Origin: Olleya sediminilitoris
GTDB taxonomy: Bacteria > Bacteroidota > Bacteroidia > Flavobacteriales > Flavobacteriaceae
DNA: 64,000 nt
Reading direction: 5' to 3'
Assembly: GCF_016785945.1 (NCBI RefSeq)
Contig: NZ_JAEMEF010000001.1
Span: 124,001 to 188,000 of the forward strand
Below are positions 41,928-50,778 of this stretch, piece after piece. The notes beneath the pieces were generated by a model. That model did no database searches. It was not told the origin of the DNA and worked only from the letters and a program-made list of their open reading frames with translations. Position numbers and translations under genes: made by a program. Each line of letters opens with the position of its first letter. Within the stretch, counting starts at the first letter, position 1.

Positions 41928-43790
41928 TTAAACAACGTTTTTTACATTTGACTTTACCCAATTTAAACACGTATTAAAGTCCTTGAATATGTGTTGATTT
42001 GGTATTAAATCTGGAACAATATCTATACGCTCCATCATGTATCGTGGTTGCTTTGCAAGGTCTACAAATAGCACATCAATATTTCGTCTTTTTAAGTCTA
42101 GTAAAACATCTTCCATTGCGTATAAACCAGATTGATCTATATATGGCATACGTCCTAATCTAATCACAACTTTTTTAGCTGTTGGTGGTATTTGCTTTGC
42201 TAACTGTTGGAAGTCTGAGGTTGATCCAAAAAATAGTGGTCCTTTGATGTGTTTTATAAAAACTTCTTCTTTTAAATCTGATGGAAAATCGCCTTCATCG
42301 TCCCAAGCTTCTTCTTTTAATGGTTTTACATCTGAATGTTGAGCTGTTAAATCACCTATTTTTTTCATAAAAAACAATGATGCTATAACTAAACCAATAC
42401 CTACTGCAAAAATTAAATCCCATACACTAGCCAATACTAAAACAATAAACATGATTAATACTTCTGAGCTAAGTTTAACAGGACCAATTTTCATGTCTTT
42501 AGGCATAGCAGCTATTGCTTTTAGGCCTTTATAATCCATCACACCTATACCTACAGTAATTAATATTCCGGCTAATACTGCTGCTGGTATTTTGGATGCT
42601 ATTGGACCTAAAGCTAATAATACAAATAACAACATTACACCAGCTATCATACCTGATAATTTAGTACGTCCTCCTGCATTAATATTAACAACAGTTCTAA
42701 TGGTTGCTCCTGCTCCTGGAATACCTCCAAAAATGGATGCTATACTATTACCTATACCTTGACCTATTAATTCTTTATTAGGATTATGGTTGGTTTTAGT
42801 CATATTATCTGCTACAACGCTTGTTAATAAGGAGTCTATTGCACCTAACATTGCTAATGTTAATGCTGTGAATATATATGGTGAAATACTACTAAAGCTA
42901 AATCCTGTTATTATCTCAAAATTTGGAATTGGTAAACCTGAAGGTATTTCTTCTATTGGTTTGTAACCTAAACCGAAGCCATAAGCAACTCCTGACACGA
43001 CTACTAATGCAACTAATGCACTTGGTATTTTAGTTGTGATTTTTTTAAAACCATACACAATAAATATTGTTGATAATGCTAATGTTAACTCTAACCAATT
43101 TATATTTTGAAGTGCTCTTGGTAAGACTTTTAAAGTACCCAAAACACCAGACGATTTAGCTTTGGCAATAGTTTTGGCTTCTTTATCAATACTAGCTGTT
43201 GTAATTGCTTCTGCCTTAATAATGGTTTGTTTAAAGTCATCTATTACTAAAGTCCTTTTACTAGCATCTTCATTTAAATAATTTTGAAGTATAACTTCTT
43301 CTGCTTCTGCATTAAATTGGCTTACATATGCTGTATCCTCTTTTGGATAATAACCAATTGATGGTAAAATTTGAGTTACTAAAATAATGACTCCTATAGC
43401 TGTCATAAACCCTGAAACTACTGGGTATGGTATATACTTTATGTATTTACCAAAACCTAAAACACCTAATCCTACTTGCACTAAACCTGCTAATAAGAAA
43501 ACGGATAAAATATAAGGTAATGCTTTAGTGACATCACCATCATTAGTTGCTATAATACCTGCAATAACAACCATACTTACAGCTGTCATTGGTGCAGTTG
43601 GACCAGAAATTTGTGTTGCTGTACCACCAAAAAGTGCAGCAAAAAAGCTTATAAAAATGGCTCCATATAAACCTGCACTAGGTCCTAAACCTGAGGATAC
43701 TCCAAATGCTAAAGCTAGTGGTAGTGCAACAATACCAGCTGTTATACCTCCAAAAGCATCTCCTTTTATATTACTAAATAAACGTTTCAT
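41928..43790 (-). CDS. SulP-family anion transporter with STAS domain (probable bicarbonate or sulfate)
   Basis: 620 residues. The membrane part starts DAFGGITAGIVALPLALAFG and has the GLYGAIFISFFAALFGGTATQISGPTAPM motif of SulP proteins. An extra hydrophilic loop of about 75 residues (around 145-220) interrupts it, which is unusual. The C-terminal STAS domain (about 505-615) has RMPYIDQSGLYAMEDVL. It has its own transcription unit, since a terminator at 43844-43869 separates it from the DUF2490 gene. Closeness to carbonic anhydrase suggests bicarbonate, but sulfate is not excluded. Confidence 0.86.
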   Translation of the reverse strand: MKRLFSNIKGDAFGGITAGIVALPLALAFGVSSGLGPSAGLYGAIFISFFAALFGGTATQISGPTAPMTAVSMVVIAGIIATNDGDVTKALPYILSVFLLAGLVQVGLGVLGFGKYIKYIPYPVVSGFMTAIGVIILVTQILPSIGYYPKEDTAYVSQFNAEAEEVILQNYLNEDASKRTLVIDDFKQTIIKAEAITTASIDKEAKTIAKAKSSGVLGTLKVLPRALQNINWLELTLALSTIFIVYGFKKITTKIPSALVALVVVSGVAYGFGLGYKPIEEIPSGLPIPNFEIITGFSFSSISPYIFTALTLAMLGAIDSLLTSVVADNMTKTNHNPNKELIGQGIGNSIASIFGGIPGAGATIRTVVNINAGGRTKLSGMIAGVMLLFVLLALGPIASKIPAAVLAGILITVGIGVMDYKGLKAIAAMPKDMKIGPVKLSSEVLIMFIVLVLASVWDLIFAVGIGLVIASLFFMKKIGDLTAQHSDVKPLKEEAWDDEGDFPSDLKEEVFIKHIKGPLFFGSTSDFQQLAKQIPPTAKKVVIRLGRMPYIDQSGLYAMEDVLLDLKRRNIDVLFVDLAKQPRYMMERIDIVPDLIPNQHIFKDFNTCLNWVKSNVKNVV

Positions 43791-43843
43791 TAATTTATAT
43801 TATTAGATTGGTTTTTACAATGTACTACTTTTTTAGCATAAAA

Positions 43844-43869
43844 AAAGCCGACAATAAGCTATCGGCTTT
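43844..43869 (-). terminator. Terminator of the carbonic anhydrase transcript
   Basis: An 8-bp stem (AAAGCCGA at 43844-43851 and TCGGCTTT at 43862-43869) has a 10-base loop and, on the minus strand, a run of seven T. It lies just after the DUF2490 gene stop at 43896. Confidence 0.78.
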
Positions 43870-43895
43870 AATTTACACTATAATAATGTTGCCTT

Positions 43896-44579
43896 TTAAA
43901 AATTTACGAAGGCTATTATATTTATTTGGTCTCGGCTTGAGGTTTCAAAAAACTGATTCATGTAACCTAATTCTAAACGTAGTTGTTTAGAAAACTGATA
44001 TCCTAAACCACCATATAATCTGTTACGATCAAATATAGAGGTTTTTGTGTTTAAAAAAATCTCGTTATAAGCTGAAAGGTATAAAGGATTATTACCATCT
44101 GGTTTATTTTGAAGCGGAACTTTTAATCCTAAAAAATACCTGAAACGCATTTTAAAATCTTCTTCTACAAAACGTTGCTCGAAACGATAACGATGGCTTA
44201 AACCTATGCTACCTATTTTTTGTTTTGTAGTAAATTGCTGAAAAATACGATGCTCGTTTACTGATACTTTTTTGTCTGTATCTCCAACATAGTTTTCTGA
44301 CAAAATGTAACCATAACCTAATAGTAGATTATTATTGTTTTCGGTTAAATTATATCCTAAACCTGTTCTTAACAACAATTGTTCTAGATCTCCTACAGCA
44401 TCATAGTTTCTATATTGGACTTCATTATGGATATTCCATCCGTTTTTTAACTGCTTACTACCTATATATATTAACCAATTTCCTAAATTACTTTCTTGAC
44501 TTAGACCGTAAAAAGGCAACACTAACATAAATGTTAGTGTTGCTAAAATGGTTTTTATTTTGAATTTAAATATATGCAT
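43896..44579 (-). CDS. DUF2490-type outer-membrane protein
   Basis: 227 residues with a signal peptide (MHIFKFKIKTILATLTFMLVLPFYGLSQ). The body is a strand-turn-strand barrel: NWLIYIGSKQLKNGWNIHNEVQYRNYD, NLLLGYGYI, RIFQQFTTKQ, HRYRFEQRFVEED, and ends MNQFFETSSRDQINIIAFVNF with a terminal Phe. This fits the DUF2490 family of small outer-membrane barrels. It lies between carbonic anhydrase and the second SulP gene, 14 bases after the former, so it may take part in small-solute entry; this is inferred. Confidence 0.8.
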   Translation of the reverse strand: MHIFKFKIKTILATLTFMLVLPFYGLSQESNLGNWLIYIGSKQLKNGWNIHNEVQYRNYDAVGDLEQLLLRTGLGYNLTENNNNLLLGYGYILSENYVGDTDKKVSVNEHRIFQQFTTKQKIGSIGLSHRYRFEQRFVEEDFKMRFRYFLGLKVPLQNKPDGNNPLYLSAYNEIFLNTKTSIFDRNRLYGGLGYQFSKQLRLELGYMNQFFETSSRDQINIIAFVNF

Positions 44580-44593
44580 TACTATAAAGTCTA

Positions 44594-45223
44594 TTAATAA
44601 AACTCGACAGCTCCTGTATTAATATCATACATTGCTCCAACTATTTTAATTTCACCGTTTTTTTCCATTTCACTTAAAATTGGACTTTCTGCGTGAATTC
44701 TGTCAATTGTTAATTGTACGTTTTTCTTAGAGACTTCATCAACAAATGCTAAATTTTTAGAATTACGTTGACTCTCATCTTTAGGCTCTGTAACAGCATT
44801 TACAGCAGGATTAATCTTCTCGATTAACTTAGTTAAGTTACCCATTTCTGCATGATCACATGCTCCTTTTATTGCACCACAGCTGGTATGTCCTAATACA
44901 ACAACTAGCTTTGTTCCTGCTAATTTACAACCAAACTCCATACTACCTAAAATGTCTTCGTTTACAAAATTACCTGCAATACGTACACTAAAAATATCTC
45001 CTAATCCTTGATCAAACACTAACTCGGCAGACACACGTGAGTCTATACAACTTAAAATAGTTGCAAATGGGAATTGTCCTTCACTAGTATCGTTTACTTG
45101 TTCTAGTAAATTACGGTTAGCTTTTAAATTACTTTGAAATCTTTGATTTCCTTCTTTTAAAAATTGTAATGACTTTTCAGGAGTCATTGTAGCCTGTGTT
45201 TCTTTAGTATGTGCTTTCATCAA
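44594..45223 (-). CDS. Beta-class carbonic anhydrase
   Basis: 209 residues. Zinc ligands and the catalytic pair are seen: Cys59, Asp61 and Arg63 in SCIDSR, and His112 and Cys115 in GHTSCGAIKGA. It interconverts CO2 and bicarbonate. No signal peptide is evident, so it is cytoplasmic. It lies 26 bases after a SulP transporter gene and 14 before the DUF2490 gene. The pairing SulP-carbonic anhydrase is common in Bacteroidota and suggests bicarbonate uptake coupled to hydration. Confidence 0.92.
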   Translation of the reverse strand: MMKAHTKETQATMTPEKSLQFLKEGNQRFQSNLKANRNLLEQVNDTSEGQFPFATILSCIDSRVSAELVFDQGLGDIFSVRIAGNFVNEDILGSMEFGCKLAGTKLVVVLGHTSCGAIKGACDHAEMGNLTKLIEKINPAVNAVTEPKDESQRNSKNLAFVDEVSKKNVQLTIDRIHAESPILSEMEKNGEIKIVGAMYDINTGAVEFY

Positions 45224-45249
45224 TTTGTGTGTTTTTAATTTTTAGTAAG

Positions 45250-46848
45250 TTATGATGTTATTGGTCTTAGTTTAAAAAACTCTATAAAACTATCTGGGTT
45301 TTCAACAACACCACGTTCTGAAATAATTTGAATATCAATATTTCTTTCTTTTGCTTTAAATGCAAAATCTTCTAAGATTTCAATAATATCATTATCTAGA
45401 TATCTGGTTTTTCTAACATCAATTTCAAGATATGTATCTATTGGTAACGCTTCCAATTCTTTTAAAATAGCTCCTTTATTAAAAAAAGTAACCTCTTCTG
45501 CTAATGTCATCTTAATTGTATGTTTACCATCGCTTTTATCTTCGATATTTAAGAAATGTGAGTTTTGATAGCTTTTAATTAAAATAACTGCAATACCAAC
45601 TAATAATCCTAAACCGATTCCCCATAATAGATCAATAAATACAATACCTAATACTGTAACAACAAATGGTATAAATTGCTTCCAACCCATATCATACATT
45701 TTTTTAAACAATCCTGGTTTTGCTAACTTGTAACCTACTATTAATAATACAGATGCCAAAACTGATAATGGTATCATGTTAAGCAATCTTGGAATTAATA
45801 TTACCGAAATTAATAATAAAAAACCATGTATAATAGCAGACAATTTACTGCGACCTCCAGATTGTATATTTGCCGAACTACGCACAATTACTTGAGTAAT
45901 AGGTAAACCTCCTATTAAACCAGAAATAATATTACCTGTACCTTGGGCTAATAATTCGCGATTAGTAGGTGTTACATTTTTATGTGGATCTATCTTATCT
46001 GTTGCCTCTACACACAATAACGTTTCTAAACTTGCTACTAATGCTATAGTAAAAGCTACTAACCATACTTGTGGATTTGTAATAGCAGAAAAATTAGGAA
46101 AACTAAATTGCCCTATAAATGAAGCTGCATCCTCAGGTACTGGAACACTAACTAAATGAGAAGGATTTATAGCTAAACTTGAACCTTGAGTTACTACATA
46201 AAATACGATACCTAAAACAACCGCAACTAAAGGACCTTGTATTATTTGAAAAATTTTACCTTTTTTAGACAATACTTTGTCCCATAATAGCAAAATAGCT
46301 AAACCAATAAGACCAATTACCATGGATCCCATTGTGATATTATCTGTGATATTCAATATTGCCGAGAATGTATTTTCTCCAGAAGTTTCTAAAAAACTAT
46401 CTGCTCCTTCTGGCTCTGCATCGTACCCAAAAAAGTGAGGGATTTGTTTTAATATAATTATAATACCAATACCTGTCAGCATCCCTTTAATAACAGATGA
46501 AGGGAAGTAATATCCAATAATACCAGCTTTTAAGACTCCAAATACAATTTGAATAACTCCTCCTAAAACAACTGCTACTAAAAAGTTTTGGTAACCACCT
46601 AAACTACCTATTGCAGTTAAAACAATTGCTGCTAATCCAGCAGCAGGACCACTAACACCAATTTTAGAGCCACTTAAGGCTCCAACTACTATACCTCCTA
46701 TTATTCCAGCTATTAACCCTGAAAAAAGTGGCGCACCACTGGCTAAAGCAATACCTAAACATAATGGTAATGCTACAAAAAATACGACAATACTTGCAGG
46801 TAAGTCATTTTTTAATGTTTTAAACATATCTAAATTCATTTTTACCAT
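45250..46848 (-). CDS. SulP-family transporter, probable bicarbonate carrier
   Basis: 532 residues with about 12 membrane helices: LPASIVVFFVALPLCLGIAL, GLIAGIIGGIVVGALSGSKIGVSGPAAG and VTPTNRELLAQGTGNIISGLIGGLPITQVIVRSSANIQSGG-type blocks are characteristic. The C-terminal STAS part (about 430-532) is short and degenerate compared with the other SulP here. The ATG at 46848 could be replaced by one at 46839. It is the first transporter of the carbonic anhydrase operon, so bicarbonate is the likely substrate. Confidence 0.86.
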   Translation of the reverse strand: MVKMNLDMFKTLKNDLPASIVVFFVALPLCLGIALASGAPLFSGLIAGIIGGIVVGALSGSKIGVSGPAAGLAAIVLTAIGSLGGYQNFLVAVVLGGVIQIVFGVLKAGIIGYYFPSSVIKGMLTGIGIIIILKQIPHFFGYDAEPEGADSFLETSGENTFSAILNITDNITMGSMVIGLIGLAILLLWDKVLSKKGKIFQIIQGPLVAVVLGIVFYVVTQGSSLAINPSHLVSVPVPEDAASFIGQFSFPNFSAITNPQVWLVAFTIALVASLETLLCVEATDKIDPHKNVTPTNRELLAQGTGNIISGLIGGLPITQVIVRSSANIQSGGRSKLSAIIHGFLLLISVILIPRLLNMIPLSVLASVLLIVGYKLAKPGLFKKMYDMGWKQFIPFVVTVLGIVFIDLLWGIGLGLLVGIAVILIKSYQNSHFLNIEDKSDGKHTIKMTLAEEVTFFNKGAILKELEALPIDTYLEIDVRKTRYLDNDIIEILEDFAFKAKERNIDIQIISERGVVENPDSFIEFFKLRPITS

Positions 46849-46923
46849 TAAGAACTTGCTTAATGGATATTTTAATAATTAATTAAATAGACTCTAAAAA
46901 AAAGTCTAGTGGATCTGTAATTA

Positions 46924-47208
46924 CTAAATGAATTCGGGAGGTGGAGATATTAAATTTAGGTGAGGTTTTGGATAACTCTTAGAAAAATACTCTAGTATAT
47001 TATCATCATCTGAATGTTCTGATAAACTATCTTCTAAATCTTGCACTATAAAAATCAAGCTAACATTTTTATTTTCTTCCTCTTCTTCTGACAAGCTATA
47101 AAACTCGGACATGTCTACAGAATCATCTATAGCAACAATTATTGATGGAGCTGTAATTAAGCCCACAAACAATAATATAAAAAATATGGAAATTAGCTTT
47201 TTATGCAT
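46924..47208 (-). CDS. Small exported protein ahead of the SulP-carbonic anhydrase genes
   Basis: 94 residues from the ATG at 47208; the longer frame to 47229 adds a poor start. An N-terminal hydrophobic helix (KKLISIFFILLFVGLITAPSIIVAI) is followed by an acidic Ser/Glu/Asp-rich region and a proline-rich tail KPHLNLISPPPEFI, which looks conserved and might be a recognition signal. It is co-directional with the SulP gene 75 bases downstream and has a -7 box at 47227-47234. I do not recognise a function. Confidence 0.6.
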   Translation of the reverse strand: MHKKLISIFFILLFVGLITAPSIIVAIDDSVDMSEFYSLSEEEEENKNVSLIFIVQDLEDSLSEHSDDDNILEYFSKSYPKPHLNLISPPPEFI

Positions 47209-47226
47209 TTTTCTTGTTGATAAAAA

Positions 47227-47234
47227 CAAATATA
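47227..47234 (-). promoter_or_regulatory. -7 box of the small-protein/SulP/carbonic anhydrase unit
   Basis: On the minus strand it reads TATATTTG, an exact TAnnTTTG match 18 bases ahead of the ATG at 47208. A -33 element is not evident. Confidence 0.5.
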
Positions 47235-47267
47235 ATGCTAAAGCTTCACTTAAACGTTAAGGATTAT

Positions 47268-48023
47268 TTAAAAATTATTCAACAATTTAATATCTGTTGC
47301 TATAATCCATCCTACTTTACCGTCTGCAATTTTAATTTTTTTCCAGTTATTAATAGTATCTAAAACTTGCACTTTAGTACCTTCATGTAATACAAAAGCT
47401 TTGTCACCACCTAGGTTTGGCTCTGATTTTACTTCACTTTCTTGAGCAAAAACTATTGCTGGATTATCTTTTTTATCTAAAGCTTGTTTTTGAAATGCTA
47501 AACTTAAACTTGTTAATGATAAAAACAAAAAGACAACACTTAAAGTAAAGGACAGCCTTTTAAAACTAGTACTAAAAGTAAAGTAGTACACTAAAAATAA
47601 AATCACAAAAGCTATCATTAACACTACTGCTAATCTTGCCCAACTATCAAAAGTCAATAGGTTTGTTATTTTATTAAAAAATCTTGACAAACCAATTTTA
47701 GGCACAGGCTGTATAGCATCAACAGTCATTTTTTTAGCATAAACGATGTTGTTTAAAACCTCTTGGTCATTAGGGTTTAACTGCAAGGCTTTTTCATAAT
47801 AATAAATACTTGGAGCAATGTTATTAAGTTTATAGTGCGCATTAGCTAGGTTATAGTAGACCTCAGCTGCATGTTGCTTACTGTCTAATATAGATTGATA
47901 CTTAGTTATAGCTTCTTTATAATTACCGTCGGTATATAATGCATTGGCTTGTTCAAAAACAGATTGATTTTGAGCAGCTAAGCTTCCGAAGAAAAAAAGA
48001 AATATGTAAATTATATGTTTCAT
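47268..48023 (-). CDS. batE: BatE: TPR protein with SH3-like C-terminus
   Basis: 251 residues with a signal peptide (MKHIIYIFLFFFGSLAAQ). TPR repeats follow (about 24-100: EQANALYTDGNYKEAITKYQSIL, EVYYNLANAHYKLNNIAPSIYYYEKALQL), then two membrane helices (about 130-185) and a C-terminal SH3b-like domain ending VLDTINNWKKIKIADGKVGWIIATDI. This is the BatE arrangement. Bat proteins, first described as Bacteroides aerotolerance proteins, act at the envelope, but their exact job is unsettled. It is the last gene of the bat operon. Confidence 0.85.
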   Translation of the reverse strand: MKHIIYIFLFFFGSLAAQNQSVFEQANALYTDGNYKEAITKYQSILDSKQHAAEVYYNLANAHYKLNNIAPSIYYYEKALQLNPNDQEVLNNIVYAKKMTVDAIQPVPKIGLSRFFNKITNLLTFDSWARLAVVLMIAFVILFLVYYFTFSTSFKRLSFTLSVVFLFLSLTSLSLAFQKQALDKKDNPAIVFAQESEVKSEPNLGGDKAFVLHEGTKVQVLDTINNWKKIKIADGKVGWIIATDIKLLNNF

Positions 48024-48031
48024 TTTAAGGG

Positions 48032-48049
48032 TTTCCGCTTAAGCGGAAA
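48032..48049. repeat. Short palindrome TTTCCGCTTAAGCGGAAA, related to the dispersed TTTCCGC repeat
   Basis: A perfect 18-base palindrome in the batD-batE gap, sharing the TTTCCGC half with the repeats at 14204, 51840 and 61947. It differs in the centre (TTAA in place of GAAA). It could also form a hairpin in the mRNA. Confidence 0.6.
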
Positions 48050-48058
48050 TAAAACAGG

Positions 48059-49843
48059 TTATTTAATTTGCTTGTCTATTAAGTTTATTGTCGTAGCAGA
48101 CTTTTGATAATCTTGCTGCATTGTCACTGTTGTTATAGGTGTATAACGCGCAAGGTTACAGTTTTCTAAAATCGCTTCAAAGTCCTTGATAACATGATCT
48201 TCTACTCCTTTTTCTTTTAACAAACTTGTGATTTTTTCTGTACTTAAATCCGAAGTCTGTATAGACAGCCTTCCTTTTAAGTAATTATGTAATGCTTTTT
48301 CAAGCGCAATGTAAAAGGCTTCTTTTTGACCTAATGCTTTTTTAGCTTCGGTTAAATACTTTTTAGCTAATCTATCTGCTTTACGTTTACGGTTACCTGT
48401 AACATCTGCTAGTCTTTCTTCACGCTTTCTTCTGTAGACTAATGCTAACGGAATTGCTAATAATGGTCCTACTAAACTTGTCCAGAATATAGGTGAATTT
48501 AAAAAAGTTTGATTTTTTTTATTTTGAAAATTAGCCTTCGTTTTTATAAAAGCAAACTGATCTTCATTTAAAGTAACTGCTTGTTTTCCTGTACTAGAAA
48601 CTGGTAAATTATTATCATCTTCTGCATAAACAGGACCTTCAATAACATTTACAACAATATCCTCTGAGGTTATTTCTTTATATGTTTCGGTTTTTAAATC
48701 AAAATATGAAAAGCTTACAGATGGTATTGGAAATTTACCTTTGTATTGAGGTATAATTGTATAACTATCTGATATTGAACCTTGCATGCCACCAGAATAC
48801 GTTCTAACATTTTCTTGATGTTCTGGCTCATAAACCTCTAAAGTACTTGGTGTCTTTAATTTAGGTAACTCAAATAATTTTAAATTTCCTTTTCCTGAGA
48901 CTAATATTTTAGCCTGTAAAGACTCGGTTGCATTTAAACTATTTTTGGATGCAGTTACATTAAATTTAAAATCTCCAACTGCTCCTGTAAAATTATCTGG
49001 TTTACCATTTTCGGGTAATGCTTTTACGTCTACAGTTCTGGTACTGGCACTTATAGTTCTGTGAGCTTGAGTTGTTATTCTATTACCAAAAATGTCACGT
49101 CTATTGGTTGGTACTTCAAGGGTAATATCAAGACTAATAGGCTCAATGGTTAATTTACCAGTTTTTTGAGGGTATAAAACGGTTTTTCTTAAAGTTACAA
49201 ATCTATAATCTTCACCTTTATAGGTTCCGTTTTTAATTTTCACACCTTTATCGTCTAAACTTTGGCTCCAAAAACCATCAAATTTAGGACTCTCAATTTC
49301 GCGATAATTACTAATACCTGTTCTTGGTGCGACATACAATTTGTAAACCACAGTAATAGGTTCGTTTAAATAAGGGCTACTTTTAGAAACCTCTGTTACA
49401 AGATGAATATTTTCTTGAAGTATGTAATCAGGATCATTTGGATCTTCAGGTTTTTCTTGTGCTTTTGTTACTTTAACTGTTATTGGTTTTGTTGTGTAAG
49501 CCACACCATCAACTTCTATTTTAGCTGTATTAATGGTGAAAGTCCCCATTTTTTTTGGTGCTAAAAAATAGCTATAGATTTTAGTAAATCTACGTTGCTT
49601 ACCATCCCAATAATTACTAACGGATTGGTTTGGTCCACCTACAACAACAAAGTCTGAAAAACTTGGAGGCACAAAATTATCTCCATCTTTATTCATTTGA
49701 AAATCGACACGTAACCGCTCGTTTAATGCCAAACGTTTTTTACTAACTTTAGCTTGAAACGAAACTGTATCACTATCCTGTGCGACTACAAGTGTTGTCG
49801 AGCAGGTCAAAAAAACAACTAATATGTATTGTAATAATTTCAT
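48059..49843 (-). CDS. batD: BatD: membrane-anchored oxygen-tolerance protein
   Basis: 594 residues from the ATG at 49843, which gives a clean signal peptide (MKLLQYILVVFLTCSTTLVVAQ). The long periplasmic part has tandem immunoglobulin-like BatD domains (SFQAKVSKKRLALNERLRVDFQM near the start, KFNVTASKNSLNATESLQAKILVSGKGNLKLFELP in the middle). One membrane helix follows (about 450-468, FWTSLVGPLLAIPLALVY), then a cytoplasmic basic helical tail. The length and order match the BatD family. It lies between batC and batE. Confidence 0.9.
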   Translation of the reverse strand: MKLLQYILVVFLTCSTTLVVAQDSDTVSFQAKVSKKRLALNERLRVDFQMNKDGDNFVPPSFSDFVVVGGPNQSVSNYWDGKQRRFTKIYSYFLAPKKMGTFTINTAKIEVDGVAYTTKPITVKVTKAQEKPEDPNDPDYILQENIHLVTEVSKSSPYLNEPITVVYKLYVAPRTGISNYREIESPKFDGFWSQSLDDKGVKIKNGTYKGEDYRFVTLRKTVLYPQKTGKLTIEPISLDITLEVPTNRRDIFGNRITTQAHRTISASTRTVDVKALPENGKPDNFTGAVGDFKFNVTASKNSLNATESLQAKILVSGKGNLKLFELPKLKTPSTLEVYEPEHQENVRTYSGGMQGSISDSYTIIPQYKGKFPIPSVSFSYFDLKTETYKEITSEDIVVNVIEGPVYAEDDNNLPVSSTGKQAVTLNEDQFAFIKTKANFQNKKNQTFLNSPIFWTSLVGPLLAIPLALVYRRKREERLADVTGNRKRKADRLAKKYLTEAKKALGQKEAFYIALEKALHNYLKGRLSIQTSDLSTEKITSLLKEKGVEDHVIKDFEAILENCNLARYTPITTVTMQQDYQKSATTINLIDKQIK

Positions 49844-49869
49844 ATAATTTTGCAAATATAGGGATTTAC

Positions 49870-50721
49870 TTACCAATCCTTATCAGTCTCTTGCTTTGCA
49901 CCTTTAACTTTTTGGGCGTTAATTTTTTCTTGAACCTTTTGTTCTTGATTATTCATAGCTTCTAACAAATTTTTAATTTGTTGAGGCGACATTTGTCCTG
50001 GTTGTGGTTGTTTTTGCTGATCTTTTTGATCGCCTTCTTTTGGATCTTGTTTCTTATCATCTTTAGGATCTCCTTCTTTATCTTCATCTTTATCACCTTC
50101 CTTTTTATCTTGCTCTCCTTGATCTTTTTGATCTTTATCTTCCTGCTCCTTTTCGTTATTTTCTTTTTGATCCTTATCCTTGTTCTCGTCTTTATCCTTG
50201 TTATTTTCTCCGTCCTTATCGTCCTCTTGAGGCTCGTCATCTTTCTGATTTTTAGCACACTCTTTTGCTATTGCAAAGTTGTATCTAGTCTCATCATCTG
50301 TAGGCATACTTCTTAAAGCATTTTTATAGGCTTCAACTGCTTCTTTACATTTTTTTTCTTCCATTAAAATGTTACCAATATTATGGAAGGCTCTATGTTT
50401 TTCTTGTTTAGTTACAGCATTTTTAGCTGCTTGTTGATGTCTATATAAAGCTTCTTCAAAATTACCTTTTTTAAAATATTGATGTCCCAAATTATAAGCT
50501 CCTACTGCTTGTTTTGGTTGTAAAGACAATGCTTTACGATATTCCATTTCGGCTTCAACAAAAGCGTCATTATTAGCCAAGTCATTTGCATCAGCAACAT
50601 AACTTTGTGCTTTTAACTCCTGCTTTAAAGCTGCTTTTTGTTCTGCTGTTATCTCATCAGCATCTTGAGCTATTGTAGTAATAGATAACAGTAATATTAT
50701 AAAGGTAAAAATATTTTTCAT
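49870..50721 (-). CDS. batC: BatC: TPR protein with a charged low-complexity tail
   Basis: 283 residues with a signal peptide (MKNIFTFIILLLSITTIAQ). Three TPR units lie at about 36-150 (EAEMEYRKALSLQPKQAVGAYNLGHQYFKKGNFEEAL, AFHNIGNILMEEKKCKEAVEAYKNAL). The rest is an Asp/Glu/Lys/Gln-rich run (about 165-240) and then a conserved-looking SPQQIKNLLEAMNNQEQKVQEKI end. Low-complexity coding makes the opposite strand open too, but the operon position supports this frame. Its partner proteins are the two Bat vWA proteins. Confidence 0.85.
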   Translation of the reverse strand: MKNIFTFIILLLSITTIAQDADEITAEQKAALKQELKAQSYVADANDLANNDAFVEAEMEYRKALSLQPKQAVGAYNLGHQYFKKGNFEEALYRHQQAAKNAVTKQEKHRAFHNIGNILMEEKKCKEAVEAYKNALRSMPTDDETRYNFAIAKECAKNQKDDEPQEDDKDGENNKDKDENKDKDQKENNEKEQEDKDQKDQGEQDKKEGDKDEDKEGDPKDDKKQDPKEGDQKDQQKQPQPGQMSPQQIKNLLEAMNNQEQKVQEKINAQKVKGAKQETDKDW

Positions 50722-50778
50722 TTAAATTTATTAACTCGTAAATATACTAAAGACTTAAAAGTGTTGATGTTAAGGGTT

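Noticed and set aside
43528-43806. Open frame on the plus strand opposite the SulP gene
   Set aside because: It is antisense to a well-supported transporter, has no recognisable domain and its proline/alanine-rich reading follows from the SulP codons.
41928-46848. Two SulP genes as a recent duplication
   Set aside because: They differ in length (620 and 532 residues), in a 75-residue loop and in the STAS domain, so they are separate family members.
49911-49926. TTTGGGCGTTAA looks like the first bases of the dispersed repeat at 20526
   Set aside because: It lies in the conserved C-terminal coding part of batC (KINAQKVKGA on the other strand) and the match stops after about 11 bases, so it is a chance similarity.
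50010-50260. Dense short repeats and long open frames on both strands near the batC tail
   Set aside because: They come from the Asp/Glu/Lys/Gln-rich low-complexity coding of batC; the units are irregular and not a CRISPR array or a second gene.
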